Shown here: one piece after another, positions 61,591-64,000 of the stretch | Layout of the letters: the number at the start of each line of letters is the position of its first letter | Position numbering within the stretch: position 1 is the stretch's first letter | Program-made: the position numbers and the translations under genes | Notes under the pieces: model-generated | Databases searched by the model: none | The model's input: only the letters and a program-made list of their open reading frames with translations | Told to the model about the DNA's origin: nothing | From: Glycomyces sp. YM15 | Lineage (GTDB): Bacteria; Actinomycetota; Actinomycetes; Mycobacteriales; Micromonosporaceae | DNA: 64,000 nucleotides | Assembly: GCF_016918015.1 (NCBI RefSeq) | Contig: NZ_JAERMK010000001.1 | Span: 262,795-326,794, forward strand | Direction of reading: 5' to 3'

Positions 61591-63924
61591 GTGGCTCAAG
61601 CTATCGATCAACGCATCGCCGAGGAACTCTCGGTCGGCTCCCATCAAGTCCGCTCGGCCGTCGCGCTTCTCGACGACGGCTCCACCGTCCCCTTCATCGC
61701 CCGGTACCGAAAAGAGGCCACCGGGGGCCTCTCCGACGAGCAACTGCGCGCCCTCGAGGAGCGCCTGGGTTACCTGCGCGAGTTGGAGGCCCGCCGCAAG
61801 GCGGTGCTCGAATCGATCGCCGAGCAGGGCAAACTCACCGAGACGCTCGCCGCGCAAATCGACGCCGCCGACACGAAGGCGCGACTCGAGGACCTCTATG
61901 CGCCCTTCAAGGTGAAGCGCCGCACGAAGGCCCAAATCGCCCGCGAGGCCGGCCTGGAGCCGCTCGCGGAACTCCTGCTGAGTGATCCCTCACAGGACCC
62001 GGACACCGCCGCCGCGGCATACATCGACGCCGCGAAGGAGGTGCCGGACGCGGCCGCGGCGCTGGCCGGGGCGCGCGCGATCCTCACCGAGCGGTTCAGC
62101 GAGGACGCCGACCTCATCGGCGACCTGCGCGAACGCATGTGGCGGCGGGGCCGGCTGGTCTCGAGGGTCCGCGACGGAGCCGAGGAGAAGGGCGCGAAGT
62201 TCTCGGATTACTTCGAATTCGCGGAGACGTTCACCACGCTGCCGTCGCACCGGGTGCTCGCGCTCATGCGCGGCGAGAAGGAGGAGGCGCTCTCGCTTTC
62301 CCTGGAGCCCGGAGCATCGGAGGCGGACGGGGCCGACAGCGAGGCCGTGATCGCCGCGAAGTTCGGGATTCGCGACGAGGGCAGGCCCGCCGACGCGTGG
62401 CTCGCCAAGACCGTCTCGTGGGCGTGGCGCACGCGCATCCTCGTCAAGCTGGGCGTGGACCTGCGGATGCGGCTGTGGCAGCTCGCGGAGGACGAGGCCG
62501 TGAAGGTCTTCGCCGCGAACCTGAAGGACCTGCTGCTCGCGGCCCCGGCGGGACCGAAGACCGTGATGGGGCTCGACCCGGGCTACCGCACCGGAGTCAA
62601 AGTGGCCGTGGTCGACCCCACGGGCAAGGTCCTCGACGCGACCGCGATCATGCCGCACCAGCCGCAGAACCAATGGGACGCTTCACTGGCGACCCTCGGC
62701 GCGCTCGTCAAGAAGCACGGCGTGCAGCTCATCGCGATCGGCAACGGCACGGCCTCCCGCGAGACCGACCGCCTCGCGGCCGACCTCATCAAGGCCCTCG
62801 GCAGCACCGCTGAGCTGGCGAAGATCGTGGTCTCCGAGGCCGGGGCCTCGATCTACTCGGCTTCGGCGTACGCGACGAAGGAGCTGCCGGGCATGGACGT
62901 CTCCCTGCGCGGGGCGGTCTCGATCGCGCGGCGGCTCCAGGATCCGCTCGCGGAGCTGGTGAAGATCGAACCGAAGCACATCGGCGTCGGCCAGTACCAG
63001 CACGACCTGACTGAGTCCAAACTCACGAAATCCCTTGAGGCCGTAGTCGAAGACGCGGTGAACGCGGTCGGCGTGGACCTGAACACCGCTTCCGTTCCGC
63101 TCCTGTCTCAGGTGTCGGGACTCTCCGAGAGCGTGGCCGCGAACATCGTGGCGTACCGCGACGAGAACGGCCGCTTCGCCGACCGCAAGGCGCTGCTGAG
63201 CGTGCCCCGCCTGGGCCCCAAGGCCTTCGAGCAGGCCGCCGGGTTCCTCCGGGTCGCGGGCGGGGCCAACCCGCTCGACGCCTCGGCCGTGCACCCCGAG
63301 GCCTACCCGGTGGTCGAGCGCATCCTGGCCGCCACCGGCGCGCCGATCGGCGCTCTCGTCGGCGACGCCAAGACGCTCCGCAAGCTCAAGCCCGGCGACT
63401 TCGCCGACGACCGATTCGGCGTGCCCACGGTCTCCGACATCCTCGCCGAGCTCGAGAAGCCCGGACGCGACCCGCGCCCGGAGTTCAAGGCCGCCACCTT
63501 CAAAGAGGGCGTGGAGAAGGTCTCGGACCTCAAGCCCGGGATGCTCCTCGAAGGGGCCGTGACGAACGTCGCCGCCTTCGGCGCGTTCGTCGACATCGGC
63601 GTCCACCAGGACGGCCTGGTGCACATCTCGGCGCTCGCCGACCGGTTCGTGGAGGACCCGCGCGAGATCGTCAAGCCTGGTGACGTGGTCAAGGTCAAGG
63701 TGGTCTCGGTCGACCTCCAGCGCCAGCGCATCGCGCTCACCATGCGGCTCGACGACGAGGTGGCGGCCGGAGGCGGCGAACCGCGCGGCGGCCAGCGCCA
63801 AGGCGGCGGGAACAAGGGCGGCAAGGGGAACGGGCGGCAGCAGCCGCGCCAGCGCGGCGGTCAGCAGGCGGCCCCGCAGAGCGCGATGGCCGAGGCGCTG
63901 CGCCGAGCCGGGCTCACGAAGTAG
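61591..63924 (+). CDS. tex: Tex-family transcription accessory protein, S1 RNA-binding
   Basis: A 777-residue Tex protein, a conserved nucleic-acid-binding factor. In order: N-terminal helical Tex domain (VPFIARYRKEATGGLSDEQLR), a YqgF/RuvC-like domain (MGLDPGYRTGVKVAVVD), helix-hairpin-helix repeats (LNTASVPLLSQVSGLSESVAANIVAYRDENG) and a C-terminal S1 domain (GMLLEGAVTNVAAFGAFVDIGVHQDGLVHIS). An Arg/Gly/Gln-rich tail (about 725-765) follows the S1 domain. GTG 61591 gives the normal family length; the ribosome binding site is weak and a longer upstream frame overlaps tRNA genes. Confidence 0.95.
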   Translation: MAQAIDQRIAEELSVGSHQVRSAVALLDDGSTVPFIARYRKEATGGLSDEQLRALEERLGYLRELEARRKAVLESIAEQGKLTETLAAQIDAADTKARLEDLYAPFKVKRRTKAQIAREAGLEPLAELLLSDPSQDPDTAAAAYIDAAKEVPDAAAALAGARAILTERFSEDADLIGDLRERMWRRGRLVSRVRDGAEEKGAKFSDYFEFAETFTTLPSHRVLALMRGEKEEALSLSLEPGASEADGADSEAVIAAKFGIRDEGRPADAWLAKTVSWAWRTRILVKLGVDLRMRLWQLAEDEAVKVFAANLKDLLLAAPAGPKTVMGLDPGYRTGVKVAVVDPTGKVLDATAIMPHQPQNQWDASLATLGALVKKHGVQLIAIGNGTASRETDRLAADLIKALGSTAELAKIVVSEAGASIYSASAYATKELPGMDVSLRGAVSIARRLQDPLAELVKIEPKHIGVGQYQHDLTESKLTKSLEAVVEDAVNAVGVDLNTASVPLLSQVSGLSESVAANIVAYRDENGRFADRKALLSVPRLGPKAFEQAAGFLRVAGGANPLDASAVHPEAYPVVERILAATGAPIGALVGDAKTLRKLKPGDFADDRFGVPTVSDILAELEKPGRDPRPEFKAATFKEGVEKVSDLKPGMLLEGAVTNVAAFGAFVDIGVHQDGLVHISALADRFVEDPREIVKPGDVVKVKVVSVDLQRQRIALTMRLDDEVAAGGGEPRGGQRQGGGNKGGKGNGRQQPRQRGGQQAAPQSAMAEALRRAGLTK

Positions 63925-63949
63925 CCCCACCGCAGCGAGTCCCGGGGCG

Positions 63950-63997
63950 CCCCCCGGCCACCCCCCGCGCCGCCCCATAAGGGGGGGGGCCGGGGGG
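63950..63997 (+). terminator. G/C-tract hairpin after tex, at window edge
   Basis: CCCCCCGGCCACCCCCC (63950-63966) pairs with GGGGGGGGGCCGGGGGG (63981-63997), a 17-bp stem with one mismatch and a 14-nt loop, 26 nt beyond the tex stop. No U-tract is visible before the window ends. It resembles the G-tract hairpin at 38892-38930. Confidence 0.65.
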
Positions 63998-64000
63998 ACC

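Overview
The window is about 70% GC and nearly every gene uses GC-rich third positions. It carries an SsgB-type sporulation/division protein, a PASTA-domain Ser/Thr kinase, a ROK repressor, many Tat-type signal peptides and a perfect CIRCE element. Together these point to a filamentous, plant-matter-degrading actinobacterium. The xyloglucan-active enzymes and the SsgB protein would fit Glycomycetaceae or a relative, but that placement is an inference and was not tested.

Layout. (1) 0-14 kb is mostly housekeeping: a truncated UvrA-like ABC ATPase, a fatty-acid desaturase, a two-component pair, an SDR, an O-methyltransferase, SsgB, a broken multicopper oxidase, the pta-ackA operon and a citrate synthase. 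(2) 14-21 kb is regulatory and transport: the PASTA kinase, a DHA2-type efflux pump with its TetR regulator and operator-like repeats, tRNA-Gly, tandem GNAT acetyltransferases and an ArsR-like regulator overlapping a small membrane protein. (3) 21-33 kb is a stress/energy block: phosphoketolase, a DUF4188 protein, a phosphotransferase, CIRCE-controlled Hsp20, pyruvate phosphate dikinase, two universal stress proteins, a P-type ATPase and two small membrane proteins. Two near-identical DosR/OsdR-like palindromes sit in this block. With pta-ackA it resembles a hypoxia/dormancy island built around acetyl phosphate.

(4) 33-61 kb is a polysaccharide-utilisation region. It holds a ROK repressor with an alpha-galactosidase, a CUT1 oligosaccharide ABC transporter without its ATPase, two GH74 xyloglucanases, a GH12 glucanase, an esterase with a ricin-type lectin domain and a modular GH5 with CBM2, X2 and CBM46-like domains. 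It also has an AraC regulator with a Gfo/Idh/MocA oxidoreductase, and a LacI repressor with two alginate-lyase-superfamily proteins. Two regulatory circuits can be read from the DNA. A duplicated promoter-leader with a TTGACAAA operator core precedes the transporter, the second GH74 and the GH5, and is assigned by inference to the ROK protein. A GATATCGTTATC-type box lies near the LacI gene and both lyase genes, and is assigned by inference to the LacI protein. (5) The right end has a tRNA Gly-Val-Cys cluster (first to last in transcription order) and a Tex-family S1 protein, closing on a G/C-tract hairpin.

The most noteworthy items are the two-regulator polysaccharide locus with its repeated promoter module, the DosR-like boxes in the stress block, the multicopper oxidase with a central deletion, the G-tract hairpin between transporter genes and the tandem perfect palindromes inside the two-component locus.
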